Shown here: positions 35,194 through 43,840 of the stretch, one piece after another
Position numbering within the stretch: the stretch's first letter is position 1
Layout: the number at the start of each line of letters is the position of its first letter
From: Clostridia bacterium
GTDB lineage: Bacteria; Bacillota; Clostridia; Christensenellales; CAG-314
DNA length: 64,000 nucleotides
Direction of reading: 5' to 3'
Assembly: GCA_028703495.1 (NCBI GenBank)
Contig: JAQVMT010000006.1
Span: forward strand, 38,752 to 102,751
Notes under the pieces: generated by a model
Databases searched by the model: none
Told to the model about the DNA's origin: nothing
What the model saw: only the letters and a program-made list of their open reading frames with translations
Program-made: the position numbers and the translations under genes

Positions 35194-36837
35194 ATGAAAA
35201 TATATAAAGAAAATTTGCCGAATCCCGAGAATTTTATCGAGGATATAATTGACGGCGACATAAAAAGCGGAAAAATAAACGAGGTTGTTACCCGTTTTCC
35301 GCCCGAACCCAACGGTTATTTGCACATTGGACATGCAAAAAGTCTGTGCATTAATTACGGAATCAAGCAAAAGTACAACGGAAAATTCAACGTTCGTTTC
35401 GACGATACAAATCCTTTAAAGGAGGATGAGGAGTACGTCGAAAGCATCAAAAGGGACATTGCGTGGCTAGGTTGCGAGTGGGACGGATTGTATTATGCAT
35501 CGGACTATTTCGCAAAGATGTACGATTGCGCTTTGACGCTTATTGAAAAGGGGTTGGCATATGTTTGCGACCTGACCGCCGAGGAAATCAAGCAAAGCAG
35601 AGGAAACCTCATCGAGGGCGGTAAGGAAAGTCCTTACAGAAACCGCTCGATTGAGGAAAATCTCGACCTGTTTAAAAGAATGAAAGAAGGCGAGTTTGCA
35701 GACGGTCAAAAGTGTTTGAGAGCGAAAATCGATATGTCGTCGCCCAATATTAATATGAGAGATCCCGTTATTTACCGCGTTTTACACGCTTCACATCAGA
35801 ACACGGGCAATCGTTGGTGCGTTTACCCTATGTATGACTTTGCACATCCGATCGAGGATGCGATAGAGGGCATAACTCACTCCATTTGCACATTGGAGTT
35901 TGAGGATCACCGCCCGCTTTACGATTGGGTAGTGGAAAATTGCGACTTTCCGCATCCGCTTCCTCAACAAATCGAATTTGCACGCCTCAATATCACCGAT
36001 ACGATTATGAGCAAACGATTTTTGAAGCGTTTGGTCGACGACAAGGTCGTGGACGGCTGGGACGATCCCAGAATGCCGACCTTGAGCGGCTTAAGAAGGC
36101 GCGGCTATCCGCCCGAGGCTATCGTGGACTTTTGCAAACGCATCGGAGTAAGCAAAGCCAACAGCGAGGTTGACCAAGAATACCTCGAAAGCTGTGTTCG
36201 CGATTATTTGAACGCCCACGCAAAACGGGCTATGGCGGTTACAAATCCGATTGAGGTTATAATTGCAGATGCAGCAAGTGAAACTCTGATTACCGAAAAT
36301 CACCCCGCGGATCCGACTATGGGCGAAAGAGAAATGACCTTCTCGAACAGAATCTTCATCGACGGCGACGATTTCAGTATTAATCCTCCGCCAAAGTATC
36401 ACAGATTACAAGAGGGCGGATATGTAAGGCTCAAGGGCGCGTATATTATTCATTGCGATCGTGTGGAAACCGAAAACGGAGCGACAAAGCTGTTCTGCTC
36501 GATCGTTCCCAACAGCAAGAGCGGAAACGACACCAGCGGCTTGAAGGTCAAGGGCGTTATTCAATGGGTGGATGCTAACAACTGCGTAAAAATCAAGTTG
36601 AAGAAGCTGCAGAGCTTGTTGGTACCCGGCGATGGCGATTTTATCGACAGACTTAATCCCGACAGCCTAATCGAGGTGGATGCCTTGGGTGAGAAGCTGT
36701 TGGAGAACGCCGAATGCGGCGAACGCTTTCAGTTTATGCGCATAGGCTACTTCGCAGCAGACAACACTTCAACGCGCGAGCTTCCCGTGTATAACGAGAT
36801 AGTACCGCTTAAAGACAGCTTCAACAAGAAAAAGTAG
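35194..36837 (+). CDS. glnS: Glutaminyl-tRNA synthetase
   Basis: The protein has 547 residues, the normal GlnRS length. It has class I signatures RFPPEPNGYLHIGHAKS (HIGH at 44-47) and TIMSKR (near 271, KMSKS equivalent). GlnRS-specific stretches are FDDTNPLKEDEEYVE, GITHSICTLEFEDHRPLYDW and LSGLRRRGYPPEAI. The C-terminal anticodon-binding beta-barrels follow. It charges tRNA-Gln directly; many Bacillota instead use GatCAB, so its presence is informative for taxonomy. Start ATG follows CGGAGGAA. A partial, degenerate copy of its 3' end may lie at about 36900-36941 (shared aggcgttatt core). Confidence 0.96.
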   Translation: MKIYKENLPNPENFIEDIIDGDIKSGKINEVVTRFPPEPNGYLHIGHAKSLCINYGIKQKYNGKFNVRFDDTNPLKEDEEYVESIKRDIAWLGCEWDGLYYASDYFAKMYDCALTLIEKGLAYVCDLTAEEIKQSRGNLIEGGKESPYRNRSIEENLDLFKRMKEGEFADGQKCLRAKIDMSSPNINMRDPVIYRVLHASHQNTGNRWCVYPMYDFAHPIEDAIEGITHSICTLEFEDHRPLYDWVVENCDFPHPLPQQIEFARLNITDTIMSKRFLKRLVDDKVVDGWDDPRMPTLSGLRRRGYPPEAIVDFCKRIGVSKANSEVDQEYLESCVRDYLNAHAKRAMAVTNPIEVIIADAASETLITENHPADPTMGEREMTFSNRIFIDGDDFSINPPPKYHRLQEGGYVRLKGAYIIHCDRVETENGATKLFCSIVPNSKSGNDTSGLKVKGVIQWVDANNCVKIKLKKLQSLLVPGDGDFIDRLNPDSLIEVDALGEKLLENAECGERFQFMRIGYFAADNTSTRELPVYNEIVPLKDSFNKKK

Positions 36838-36948
36838 GCGTTATTGAGAAGTGCATTAAATAAGGGATACGAGAAGCATTCGAAATGACGCTGCACAACG
36901 CTTTCAGTATACTTTTTGAGGCGTTATTCGGGTAAATTAAGCATACGC

Positions 36949-36992
36949 ACGCCGTTATATACAAGACCCAAATTGTCTTGCTCTTACGGCGT
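36949..36992 (+). other. Nested inverted repeat downstream of glnS
   Basis: ACGCCGT (36949-36955) pairs with ACGGCGT (36986-36992). Inside it CAAGAC (36962-36967) pairs with GTCTTG (36975-36980). No T-run follows, so terminator function is uncertain; it lies just before the membrane-protein gene. Confidence 0.55.
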
Positions 36993-37027
36993 TTGGGATA
37001 TTATACGTGTTGAATAAGGGAGCTGCC

Positions 37028-37774
37028 GTGTTAGACAGGATTAAAGATTATATTAAAAGAATCGGCACAAACAGGCGCAATTACGGGTTTGGGCTAATCG
37101 TATTGGCGGTCATTCTTATTCTAACGCTCTTTTTGCCGTCGGGTAGGGTAGCTTCTGCGGAAACCGAATATTCTTACAACGGACTGTATTCCGTCGTGCG
37201 CACGCTTGACATCGATATATTCAACTCGGGCAAGGATTACAACCAACCCTTCCCCTTTGTAATGGTCGTGCTTGCATACCCTACATTGCTTGCGCTTATC
37301 GTGCTTCTTGCCGACATAGTCGTGTGCGCGGTCAAGCTTGCCCTAAACAAGCCGATTCGATTCTTTTGGGAATTACTCGTTACGGGCTTTATTTGCTTGA
37401 TAAGCTTGGGAATTGCCCTCACCGTAAGTTGGTTTTCAGGCTTGGGAATATCGCAAACGCTGGGAAACGGCTTTACAGTCAAAATAGGCTCAATTCAAAT
37501 GCTATTGCCTTTTTTGCTTATCGGTGTGGCTTGTGTATCGAAAGTAATGGTAGATGGTGAAAAAAAAGCAGACGAAAATGCCGCATCCATCGAAGGCAAT
37601 CCGATAAGAATTGACGCAATGAATACCATAAAGAAAACAGAAAACAATGTTCCTCCGAACGTGGACAGAGAATCCGCCGAGGTGTTTGTACCCGATGACG
37701 GTAAAAATATCGCGGAAGAAAGCGGCGACAAGCCTTCAAACGGAGCAACAATCGACGAAATAGACGAAAAGTGA
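37028..37774 (+). CDS. Membrane protein of unknown function
   Basis: The protein has 248 residues. The GTG at 37028 has AAGGGAG six bases upstream and is preferred to the in-frame GTG at 37007. There are about four membrane helices: GFGLIVLAVILILTLFL, FVMVVLAYPTLLALIVLL, LLVTGFICLISLGIALTV and IQMLLPFLLIGVACVSKV. An extracytoplasmic loop of ~35 residues follows helix 1. The C-terminal ~75 residues are soluble, acidic and low-complexity (DKPSNGATIDEIDEK). I do not recognise the family. It lies between glnS and lysS but its spacing suggests separate transcription. Confidence 0.75.
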   Translation: MLDRIKDYIKRIGTNRRNYGFGLIVLAVILILTLFLPSGRVASAETEYSYNGLYSVVRTLDIDIFNSGKDYNQPFPFVMVVLAYPTLLALIVLLADIVVCAVKLALNKPIRFFWELLVTGFICLISLGIALTVSWFSGLGISQTLGNGFTVKIGSIQMLLPFLLIGVACVSKVMVDGEKKADENAASIEGNPIRIDAMNTIKKTENNVPPNVDRESAEVFVPDDGKNIAEESGDKPSNGATIDEIDEK

Positions 37775-37880
37775 TATATTAAAGAAAGCTTTGATATAAA
37801 AAATTATTACTTACAAAAGAACAAACAGCGATATAGTTTAATTGCAAAGCTTAAGCAAAATACAAGCTTGTGTCAAAAAG

Positions 37881-37991
37881 CCATTCGGAGCAAATAAACT
37901 TGCGCTAATAAATCCATTCGGAATTTATATACTTGCGCGGAGCAATATTTAACAACGGAGTAAATAAGCTTTCGCGGAGCAATATAATAAG
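37881..37991 (+). repeat. Three degenerate tandem repeats before lysS
   Basis: Units of 33-39 bp start at 37881, 37914 and 37953. Shared cores are ATTCGGA or aaCGGAg, an A/T-rich middle (aaataaacttg, tatatacttg, aaataagcttt) and CGCGGAGCAATAT in the last two. They occupy part of the ~330-bp gap between the membrane-protein gene and lysS, where I see no gene. Confidence 0.7.
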
Positions 37992-38103
37992 CAACAAAGA
38001 TTGAGTTGCACCGAAGTAAGGACAAAGGAAAATTAAGCAATATATATTTGAGAAGAGTTGCCGTGTTTATGCGGCGTTACAAATACGGAGGTAGAATTAC
38101 ATT

Positions 38104-39729
38104 ATGCACTGGTCGGAAAAGATAGCAAGGGAGATTATCAGGAAAAAGCCCAATAAGGAAACATATACGTGCGCGGCGGGAATAAGCCCGAGCGGAAGCG
38201 TTCATATAGGAAATTTTCGCGACTTAGCCACGGGATATTTGGTTTGCCGTTCTTTGGAGAAGTTGGGTAAACGTTGTCGTTTCATATTTTCTTGGGATGA
38301 ATACGACAGACTTAGAAAAATTCCTCAAAACGTCAAGAAACTGTTTTATTCGGACGTGGAATGGAATAATATGACGGAAGACGAGCGCAAAAAGGCTCCT
38401 TGCGATTTCGATAAATACTTGGGAATGCCCTATGCAATGGTGCCCGATCCCTTCGGTTGCTGTGAAAGCTACGGACGGCATTTTGAGAAGCAATTCGAGG
38501 ATTCATATACCGCGTTCGATATTCCGACGGAGTTCATATATCAAAAAAGCCAATACCTTTCGGGTAGATACAAGGATGATGTTATTTACGCCTTGAGTCG
38601 TCGCAAGGAAATTTACGATATTATTCAAAGCTTTAAGACACAGGATGCGAGCGATGCCGAACGCGAAAACTATTATCCGGCATCAATTTACTGCCACAAG
38701 TGCGGAAAGGACAACACCACAATAACCTCATTGGATGATAACTTTGTTGCGGAGTATACCTGCACCTGCGGACATCACGGTATTTTCGACTTTCACAAGG
38801 ATTACAACTGCAAATTACAGTGGAAGGTTGACTGGCCTATGAGGTGGAGAGCCGAGGGTGTGGATTTTGAACCTGGCGGAAAGGACCACGCAAGCCCCAA
38901 CGGAAGCTACGACGTCGGAAAGGAGATAAGCAAGAAAATCTTCGACTATGATGCGCCTTACTTTGCAGGATATGAGTTTATCGGTATCAAAGGAAGCGTA
39001 GGAAAGATGAGCGGTTCCACGGGCTTAAATTTAACGCCCGATGTGCTTTTGAAGATGTACCAACCCGAAGTCATTATGTGGCTATACAGCAAGACGGAGC
39101 CTCAAAAGGCTTTCGATTTCTGCTTTGACGAGGAGATTTTGCGGCAGTACAGCGAATTTGACAAAGTTGTTGGTAAATACTACAGCGGCAAAGCTAATTC
39201 GGTGGAAAAGGATATTTTGGACGTCTTTTTGGCAGGCAAGCCTAAGCTGGAGCTGGTTCCGATGCAGTCGTTAGTCAACTTCGGACCGGTTGTTAATTGG
39301 GACGAGGATACACTTGAAAAGCTATTTGTGCGCACGGGTGACAACTTCACCAAGGAGCAGTTTCACGAACGCTTAATAAAAGCTAAGAATTGGCTTTTAC
39401 TTTGCGCTCCTCACCTTTTGATTCAGCTTGAAAAGCAAAGGAATCAAACCTTTTACGATACGCTTTCCGACGAGGAAAAGCGGGAGGTAAAAATCCTTCA
39501 CGACAAGCTTAAAGCCGAAGATTACACCCTTGACGAGCTAAAGACAATGCTTTACGCCATTGTAACCGACGTTTTCGGCGATATCGATATGGAAGATAAA
39601 AAGCAAAAGCAAGCACGATTTTTCGAGATAATCTACCGTTTGCTTATAAACAAGTCCGCAGGACCGAGGTTGTTTTTGTTCCTCTATGCCGTGGATAAAA
39701 ACACCTATATCGATTTGCTGGATTTTTAA
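38104..39729 (+). CDS. lysS: Class I lysyl-tRNA synthetase
   Basis: The protein has 541 residues and charges tRNA-Lys. It belongs to the class I (archaeal/spirochaete-type, LysK) form, unrelated to the class II enzyme of most bacteria. Evidence is AGISPSGSVHIGNFRD (HIGN at 34-37), KMSGSTGLNLTPD (KMSKS equivalent near 301), the Zn-ribbon YCHKCGKDN with CTCGHHG, and FEPGGKDHASPNGSYDVG. The ATG follows a GGAGG with a longish 12-base spacer. No second lysS is visible in the window. Confidence 0.95.
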   Translation: MHWSEKIAREIIRKKPNKETYTCAAGISPSGSVHIGNFRDLATGYLVCRSLEKLGKRCRFIFSWDEYDRLRKIPQNVKKLFYSDVEWNNMTEDERKKAPCDFDKYLGMPYAMVPDPFGCCESYGRHFEKQFEDSYTAFDIPTEFIYQKSQYLSGRYKDDVIYALSRRKEIYDIIQSFKTQDASDAERENYYPASIYCHKCGKDNTTITSLDDNFVAEYTCTCGHHGIFDFHKDYNCKLQWKVDWPMRWRAEGVDFEPGGKDHASPNGSYDVGKEISKKIFDYDAPYFAGYEFIGIKGSVGKMSGSTGLNLTPDVLLKMYQPEVIMWLYSKTEPQKAFDFCFDEEILRQYSEFDKVVGKYYSGKANSVEKDILDVFLAGKPKLELVPMQSLVNFGPVVNWDEDTLEKLFVRTGDNFTKEQFHERLIKAKNWLLLCAPHLLIQLEKQRNQTFYDTLSDEEKREVKILHDKLKAEDYTLDELKTMLYAIVTDVFGDIDMEDKKQKQARFFEIIYRLLINKSAGPRLFLFLYAVDKNTYIDLLDF

Positions 39730-39878
39730 TAAAACGGTTAAGATTTAACTAGAAGCATTCGTGTGCATAATTGTAAAGGCAAAGCGTTTGTGAAGAAATT
39801 TATGCATTAATAAAGCACTTAATCGGATCGTAAAGAAAGGATATGCTACGGTTTGGATATAAATAGGAACGGAGTAAA

Positions 39879-40808
39879 ATGAAAAGATACGATGTTGCGA
39901 TAATTGGAGGCGGTCCTGCGGGGCTAACGGCGGCAATATACGCGAGAAGGGCAAATCTAAGCGTAGTGATGTTCGAAGGAAACGTTTTGGGCGGCACTTT
40001 GGCAGAGCTTAAGCGGATTGAAAATTATCCCGGCTTTATGGGAACAGGCAAGCAGTTGGCAGCAAAAATGACTGCACAAGTCAAAAAATTGCGCACGCGT
40101 GTGGTAACAGAAAACGTTGAAGCGGTTAAGCCAATTGAAAAGAAGGGTAGAAGTCCATATAGGTTTTCCATTTTTACTCAAAAGTCGGAATTTTCCGCAC
40201 TTTCGGTGATATTGGCAATCGGCAAAAAGAGAATCGGGAACGGAGTCGAAAGGGATTACATCGGAAAAGGTGCGAGTTATTGCGCAGTTTGCGACGGCTT
40301 TTTCTACCGCGACGCTGTAGTTGCCGTTTATGGTTCTGGCAACACAGCGGTAGATGATGCGATATATCTGTCGAATATCGCAAAGAAAGTCTATTTGGTT
40401 TCCTTGAGCGAGTTGCAGGCGGAAAAGAGCCTTATTTCAAAGCTTAAATCCGCCAAAAACGTTGAAATTCTAACACAACACGTCGTTAAAAAGCTTAACG
40501 GCGAAGAGCAGTTGCAAAGTATGACCGTTTTCGATATTGCAAGCGTGTCGCAAAAAGACATCGAAATCGAAGGCTTTTTCGTGGCAAACGGAGTGAACCC
40601 CGACGTCAAGCTTGCTAGCAAGTTGGTTTCGACCGACTCTGACGGCATATTAGCAGGCGACACAGTTTGCGACACAAAAGGCGTTTTTGCATGCGGCGAT
40701 GCCGTAAGCGGTAGTTTTAAACAGGTCGTCACCGCCTGCGCAACAGGCGCGCAAGCTTCGGAAAAAGCCCGTGCATATCTTCTATCGCAACTTAGCTCAC
40801 GGATCTGA
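39879..40808 (+). CDS. Thioredoxin-reductase-like flavoprotein lacking the NADPH motif
   Basis: The protein has 309 residues, the length of TrxB. It has the FAD motif VAIIGGGPAGLTAAIYA, the redox-active CAVC (Cys135, Cys138) within GASYCAVCDGFFYRD, and the C-terminal FAD motif GVFACGDAVSG. The second nucleotide-binding site begins GSGNTAVDDA (152-161) in place of GGGNSAxEEA. The HRRxxFR stretch that grips NADPH phosphate is replaced by VSLSELQAEK. This loss is known for clostridial ferredoxin-dependent flavin thioredoxin reductases and relatives. It may therefore take electrons from ferredoxin or NADH rather than NADPH. Start ATG at 39879 follows CGGAG. Confidence 0.85.
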   Translation: MKRYDVAIIGGGPAGLTAAIYARRANLSVVMFEGNVLGGTLAELKRIENYPGFMGTGKQLAAKMTAQVKKLRTRVVTENVEAVKPIEKKGRSPYRFSIFTQKSEFSALSVILAIGKKRIGNGVERDYIGKGASYCAVCDGFFYRDAVVAVYGSGNTAVDDAIYLSNIAKKVYLVSLSELQAEKSLISKLKSAKNVEILTQHVVKKLNGEEQLQSMTVFDIASVSQKDIEIEGFFVANGVNPDVKLASKLVSTDSDGILAGDTVCDTKGVFACGDAVSGSFKQVVTACATGAQASEKARAYLLSQLSSRI

Positions 40809-41024
40809 TTTAAATCGAGCTTTTTCCCGAGATATACAGAATCACCCTTCGACACTGCTTGTGCGTTCCTGCATCGCTATTGATGCACTCGTATTTGAAA
40901 CCGCTTACCGATATCTCGTTAAGTTCAAGGTTGTTTTTCAATCGACTTCAAGTATGGAACTAACTATGTTAATTAACTTTGCCGATATTTCTGAAAGATA
41001 TCGGTAATTGTTAGGGTAAAAAGC

Positions 41025-41053
41025 TTTACAAAAGGATGAAAAAGTGCTAATAT
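41025..41053 (+). promoter_or_regulatory. Promoter of tRNA-Val
   Basis: TTTACA (41025-41030), 17-bp spacer, TAATAT (41048-41053). Between trxB and this promoter (40809-41024) the only structure is an inverted repeat CCGATAT/ATATCGG at 40982-41004, a possible trxB terminator. Confidence 0.8.
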
Positions 41054-41065
41054 AAACGTCACCGA

Positions 41066-41141
41066 GGGCTATTGACTCAGCTGGTAGAGTGCCTCCGTCA
41101 CATGGAGGAAGTCAGGGGTTCGAGTCCCTTATAGCCCACCA
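41066..41141 (+). tRNA. tRNA-Val (anticodon CAC)
   Basis: A 76-nt cloverleaf. Acceptor GGGCTAT pairs with ATAGCCC. The anticodon stem CCTCC/GGAGG has loop GTCACAT, giving anticodon CAC (codon GUG). Position 32 is G, which is unusual. The T-loop is TTCGAGT and CCA is encoded at 41139-41141. Its 3' end, from within the T-loop on, is duplicated downstream. Confidence 0.94.
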
Positions 41142-41427
41142 TTTTCGGCGAACAAGTCTTTTTGCTTGTTCGCCTTTTTGTAGCCGCAAAGCGACTGCAA
41201 GAAAGCCAAACTGCGCTTATAGACATTATTCGCCTTTGCGTTAGCGGTAATGGAGAACGAAATATGTATCGCTCCGCTTCTTAGTTGAAAGCTTATTTAA
41301 AACGTTTGAACTTCGCTCCGCTCCTTCGTTGCATTCCGTTGCACGTCATTTCACTTCGCCGAGTCCCTTATAGCCCACCATTTTCGGCGAACAAGTCTTT
41401 TTGCTTGTTCGCCTTTTTGTAGCCGCA
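41121..41427 (+). repeat. 68-bp perfect direct repeat of the tRNA-Val 3' end and terminator
   Basis: Bases 41121-41188 are repeated without change at 41360-41427 (239 bp apart). The unit starts CGAGTCCCTTATAGCCCACCA in the T-loop, runs through the CCA end and includes the whole terminator. The 171 bp between copies hold no gene. It may be the scar of an element integrated in the tRNA 3' end, or another gene-end duplication. Confidence 0.95.
41147..41179 (+). terminator. Intrinsic terminator after tRNA-Val
   Basis: GGCGAACAAG (41147-41156) pairs perfectly with CTTGTTCGCC (41165-41174), then TTTTT. An identical copy is at 41386-41418. Confidence 0.95.
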
Positions 41428-41528
41428 TGAGCAAAAAGGCGATGCTTTTGGTTTTGTTATGCACTGCGCGCCATGCGTGCAAAAAGTGCATAAAAAAGCC
41501 AAAACGAGCAAATAGCTCACTTTGGCTA

Positions 41529-41614
41529 TGGTGCCGAAGGCGGGACTTGAACCCGCACGGTATCGCTACCAACGGATTTTGAGTCCGTCACGTCTGCCAT
41601 TCCATCACTTCGGC
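41529..41614 (-). tRNA. tRNA-Leu (anticodon CAA)
   Basis: An 86-nt tRNA with a long variable arm. Acceptor GCCGAAG pairs with CTTCGGC. The anticodon stem ACGGA/TCCGT has loop CTCAAAA, giving anticodon CAA (codon UUG). The T-loop is TTCAAGT and CCA is encoded (41529-41531). Confidence 0.96.
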
Positions 41615-41628
41615 ACATCACGTCGGTT

Positions 41629-41657
41629 ATTATAGCATTAAATTGATTTTTTGACAA
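41629..41657 (-). promoter_or_regulatory. Promoter of tRNA-Leu
   Basis: On the minus strand TTGTCA (41652-41657), 17-bp spacer, TATAAT (41629-41634), ending 15 bp before the tRNA. Confidence 0.9.
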
Positions 41658-41783
41658 CTGTTTGATAAGGATTTTCGTAATTTTTTCCGAGTGATTTTGG
41701 TCAGATTACTGTCAGGTTGATTTCACTTTTTTTGCGATGAGGAAGAAGCTTGGCAATATTATCCTTTGCGGTTTTAGAATATG

Positions 41784-42665
41784 TCACGCATTCAAAAAGT
41801 CTGCCAGATCGGCGAAAAACCGTTCGGGATCGTCCACCCACTGAGCGTGAGCTGCGTTTGCATAGGTTATGAGCTTGGCTCTATCGCCGAAAATCGCCAC
41901 ATTTCGGGCAACCAGCGCGGCAGGCACCATCAGGTCGTTCGCTCCTGCGGTAATTAGTACGGGACAGGCAATTTTGTGAATTTTTCCGGTTCCCGCGCCG
42001 TATGCGTTGGGCTCGTCGGTAATATTAAGCACTGCAAGTGCCCAGTCTACATCAACTAAATTCGCTTGCTTCAAGGTTTCGGTCATAAGAAAGTCATAGA
42101 TGTTTTCGGGGGGCTTTTTGAGAGAGTATATTACCATATTGAATGCATTTTTGAAATAAGTAGCATCCTTTGCGGCAAGTGCCTGTAGATTGTAAAAAAC
42201 CATTGGATCGGACTTCATTTCATCTTTGCTCGCATATGGTTGCAGTCCATCGGCAGTCTTTTTCAGCAAGGGAAATCCGTTTGCCGGCGTTCCCGAACAC
42301 ATAATCAGATGAGTTACGCTTTCAGGATAATTCGCCGCAAGCTCCATAGCTACACCGCCACCCAAGCTCCAGCCCAAAACCGCAAACTTTGTTTGCTTCA
42401 GCTTTGTCATAAAGGCATGGATATTTTCGGCAAGGTCCGCCATCTCGGAAACGGGATTTAGGTAAGAAGAATCTCCGAATCCGTTTAAATCGGGGCAAAT
42501 CACACGGTAGCCCTCGGGGGCATTATTGATGAATTCGTACATGAAAAGACAACTTGCCATATTGCCGTGTATGCAAAGCAAAGTTTTGTCTCCTTCGCCG
42601 CCTTCGATGTAGGCGATTCGCTCGCCATTGCAAAGTTTTACATATTTCTTTTCAAAAGGTATCAT
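41784..42665 (-). CDS. Alpha/beta-hydrolase-fold protein
   Basis: The protein has 293 residues. It shows the oxyanion region LLCIHGNMAS, the nucleophile elbow LGWSLGGG, the acid in ITAGANDLMVP and the histidine in YANAAHAQWVDD. The cap domain lies between about residues 130 and 225. It has no signal peptide. Such enzymes cleave esters, thioesters or C-C bonds; the substrate cannot be named. The ATG has AAAGGAGC upstream. It is the last gene of the minus-strand liv/fabG cluster, following a second hydrolase and a CoA transferase, which suggests a catabolic role. Confidence 0.85.
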   Translation of the reverse strand: MIPFEKKYVKLCNGERIAYIEGGEGDKTLLCIHGNMASCLFMYEFINNAPEGYRVICPDLNGFGDSSYLNPVSEMADLAENIHAFMTKLKQTKFAVLGWSLGGGVAMELAANYPESVTHLIMCSGTPANGFPLLKKTADGLQPYASKDEMKSDPMVFYNLQALAAKDATYFKNAFNMVIYSLKKPPENIYDFLMTETLKQANLVDVDWALAVLNITDEPNAYGAGTGKIHKIACPVLITAGANDLMVPAALVARNVAIFGDRAKLITYANAAHAQWVDDPERFFADLADFLNA

Positions 42666-42712
42666 AGTTGCTCCTTTTTATCTGAATACTGTCGTCTCGA
42701 TTCCGTTGCGGT

Positions 42713-43525
42713 TTAAATTTTGTAATTTGCGTCGGCATTTACAAAACCCAAAATAAGCGAAGCGAACAGCATAGGCTTTTCGTACATACTTGCGTGGCCT
42801 GATCCGATAATACTCACATATTGCGCGTTGGGAATTGTCGCCGCAAGATAATCCTGTTCAACCCTCGGGACAAGAGTATCCTCCGTACACGTTACAATCA
42901 ACGTGGGATTGCTTATTTTATGCGTGTTCGCATTTTCATCGTGATCCTCCGCGCTGTCCACCAAACGCTTCATTCGAGATTGAAACTCCTCCGAACTAAA
43001 CAGCGGAACCAGCTTGCTCTCCCTGTCTCGCATCCACTTAATTTGCTTTTGGTAGTAATTCGAAGAGTAAATAACGGGAATGGTAACATTGTAATAAGCC
43101 TGACCGTTTAGCGTTTCCCCGATTTGATTCCAGCCGCGCCCGATATCTCTTAGCCACTCGGAGGTTTTAGACGTAGTGTTGAAAAGCATTAATCTGTCTA
43201 CCTTGTCGCCGTGACACACGGCAAATTTTATCGCAACCTCGCCGCCATAGGAAATGCCCATTATCGATGCCTTTTCCAAGTGCAAATGCTCCAAAAGTCC
43301 AAACAGCACCTCCGCTTGCAGTTTTTGGGAGTAAAACTCGGACATTCTGTCGCTCTTGCCCTGATCGAAAAAGTCCACAAGGATCAGTCGATTGGCTCTC
43401 GACAACGTCGGAATAAAGGGAGTCCAGCTCGCCGTACTCATCATAACGCCGTTAAGTATGACTATCGGCTTGCCCTCGCCGTATTCCTCGTAGTATATCT
43501 TCTTTCCATTAAAATCAAAGTACAT
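42713..43525 (-). CDS. Alpha/beta-hydrolase-fold protein
   Basis: The protein has 270 residues from the ATG at 43525, which has GAGGG upstream; the longer in-frame reading to 43627 has no site and an unlikely basic start. The motifs are IVILNGVMMS, the nucleophile elbow MGISYGGE, the acid in TCTEDTLVP and the histidine in IGSGHASMYE. The cap is rich in tryptophan and tyrosine. It lies 47 bp upstream of the other alpha/beta hydrolase and shares its orientation. It is related in fold but clearly distinct in sequence. The pair may act in sequence on CoA-linked intermediates made by the neighbouring CoA transferase; this is inference. Confidence 0.85.
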   Translation of the reverse strand: MYFDFNGKKIYYEEYGEGKPIVILNGVMMSTASWTPFIPTLSRANRLILVDFFDQGKSDRMSEFYSQKLQAEVLFGLLEHLHLEKASIMGISYGGEVAIKFAVCHGDKVDRLMLFNTTSKTSEWLRDIGRGWNQIGETLNGQAYYNVTIPVIYSSNYYQKQIKWMRDRESKLVPLFSSEEFQSRMKRLVDSAEDHDENANTHKISNPTLIVTCTEDTLVPRVEQDYLAATIPNAQYVSIIGSGHASMYEKPMLFASLILGFVNADANYKI

Positions 43526-43634
43526 CCTTATTCCCTCGTTATCGCCTTTTTGATGACATTTATGCTCCCCGTTCGGGTTGCGCCGCTCTCTGCGGCATGT
43601 TCTCGCTACGCCGCCACCTATTACCACTTGCCGA

Positions 43635-43840
43635 TTATCTTACGATACCCAAATCATAGGCGTCCCTTTTGAGCCTTTCCCCGATGTTAGGTTACAGTGA
43701 ATTATCCTACGATACTCGGCTCATAAGCTTCAATTTAAAGCTGTTCCCTGCATTGGGGGTGTCGTTGTACCGATTATCTTACGATACCCAGCTCATAAGC
43801 TTCTTTTTCAAGCTGTTCTCTGTATTGGGGGTGCGCGATC
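43635..43840 (-). repeat. Three copies of the CoA-transferase gene 3' end
   Basis: The last ~65 bp of the CoA-transferase gene (stop at 43774-43776) recur with stops at 43702-43704 and 43635-43637, spacings of 72 and 67 bp. The gene ends REQLEKEAYELGIVR. The middle copy has an in-frame stop. The far copy reads ERLKRDAYDLGIVR, so several of its changes are conservative. All share ATCTTACGATAC-type sequence around the stop. Confidence 0.92.

Noticed and set aside
41142..41528. An intact mobile element at tRNA-Val
   Set aside because: Only 171 bp lie between the two copies, with no integrase or other gene.
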